DNA of 21,965 nt from Lachnospiraceae bacterium (GTDB lineage Bacteria > Bacillota > Clostridia > Lachnospirales > Lachnospiraceae): positions 1 through 21,965 of the forward strand of contig CAADTT010000103.1 of the NCBI GenBank assembly GCA_900752065.1, written 5' to 3'. A program made the translations under genes and the position numbers. Positions within the stretch are counted from its first letter, which is position 1. Each line of letters starts with the position of its first letter. Of this stretch, positions 21,805 through 21,965 are shown piece by piece. Under the pieces are notes generated by a model. That model saw only the letters and a list, made by a program, of their open reading frames with translations. It was not told where the DNA came from and searched no databases.

Positions 21805-21936
21805 CACAAGCCATGCAAAAATGCAATAATAACGCTCCGCGAGTTTACTCGCTGGGGCGTTTATTATTGTATTTTTATACGGCGCCAGCCGTCCAGCGAG
21901 AAGCAGCGCAGCGAATTCGAGCTGGCATGGCTTGTG
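21805..21936. repeat. 12-bp inverted repeat enclosing the rubrerythrin terminator
   Basis: CACAAGCCATGC (21805-21816) and GCATGGCTTGTG (21925-21936) are perfect complements 108 bp apart. Between them lie the terminator hairpin and a GC-rich segment with CCAGC/GCTGG arms and repeated GCAGCG units. The left arm begins 2 bp after the stop codon. It looks like a small palindromic intergenic element inserted after the gene. Confidence 0.5.
21824..21875 (+). terminator. Strong terminator of rubrerythrin
   Basis: CAATAATAA (21824-21832) pairs with TTATTATTG (21861-21869). The stem continues with CGCTCC/GGGGCG, then GCGAG/CTCGC closing a TTTA loop, and TATTTTTATA follows. The A/T-rich base of the stem makes it bidirectional. 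Confidence 0.88.
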
Positions 21937-21965
21937 TTCCCGTCTCACATTTATTCCTCTCTTTA

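Overview
The window reads as the chromosome of a strictly anaerobic, low-to-mid GC Firmicute, most likely in the Lachnospiraceae. This is an inference from strong AGGAGG ribosome binding sites, tightly packed operons, a reverse rubrerythrin beside a PerR-type regulator and thioredoxin reductase, a VanW-domain exported protein, an SH3-NlpC/P60 cell wall hydrolase and a MutS2. No rRNA, tRNA or insertion sequence was seen.

Left 2.5 kb (1-2545) is accessory and AT-rich. A complete cas1-cas2 pair of type II character lies on the minus strand with no effector gene beside it. The stretch between cas1 and the housekeeping gene rlmD holds only short, broken reading frames. Downstream of cas2 is an AT-rich leader-like stretch and a 36-bp repeat, then a second identical repeat 301 bp further on. 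The DNA between the repeats is not a normal spacer: it holds the 3' end of one gene, a complete small gene and part of a hairpin. Beyond the distal repeat the pattern recurs (gene 3' end, small gene, intrinsic terminator, start of another small gene resembling phage or conjugative-element proteins). This is the most unusual part of the window.

2546-6140 (minus strand) is an operon of an HtrA-like protein that has apparently lost its protease triad, a YhaM-type exoribonuclease and the 23S rRNA methyltransferase RlmD. Divergent from it, 6368-10960 (plus strand) holds mutS2, then an OmpR-type response regulator and its histidine kinase. The kinase gene ends inside a 23-bp perfect hairpin.

11014-14479 (minus strand) is a run of an AIR-synthase-like half protein, an Lrp/AsnC regulator, an aminotransferase, tRNA methyltransferase TrmL, an unidentified 116-aa protein and a small, possibly frameshifted ORF.

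14657-17196 (minus strand) is a dnaQ-like exonuclease, a 35-aa membrane protein and a VanW-family protein, closed by a strong terminator. 17307-19048 is a monocistronic NlpC/P60 hydrolase with a near-consensus promoter and a terminator.

19141-21936 is a peroxide and redox defence cluster: trxB (minus), perR (plus, with a PerR/Fur-like box on its own promoter) and reverse rubrerythrin (plus, with a matching box and a long structured 5' leader). Many long open frames opposite these genes are antisense shadows and are left out.
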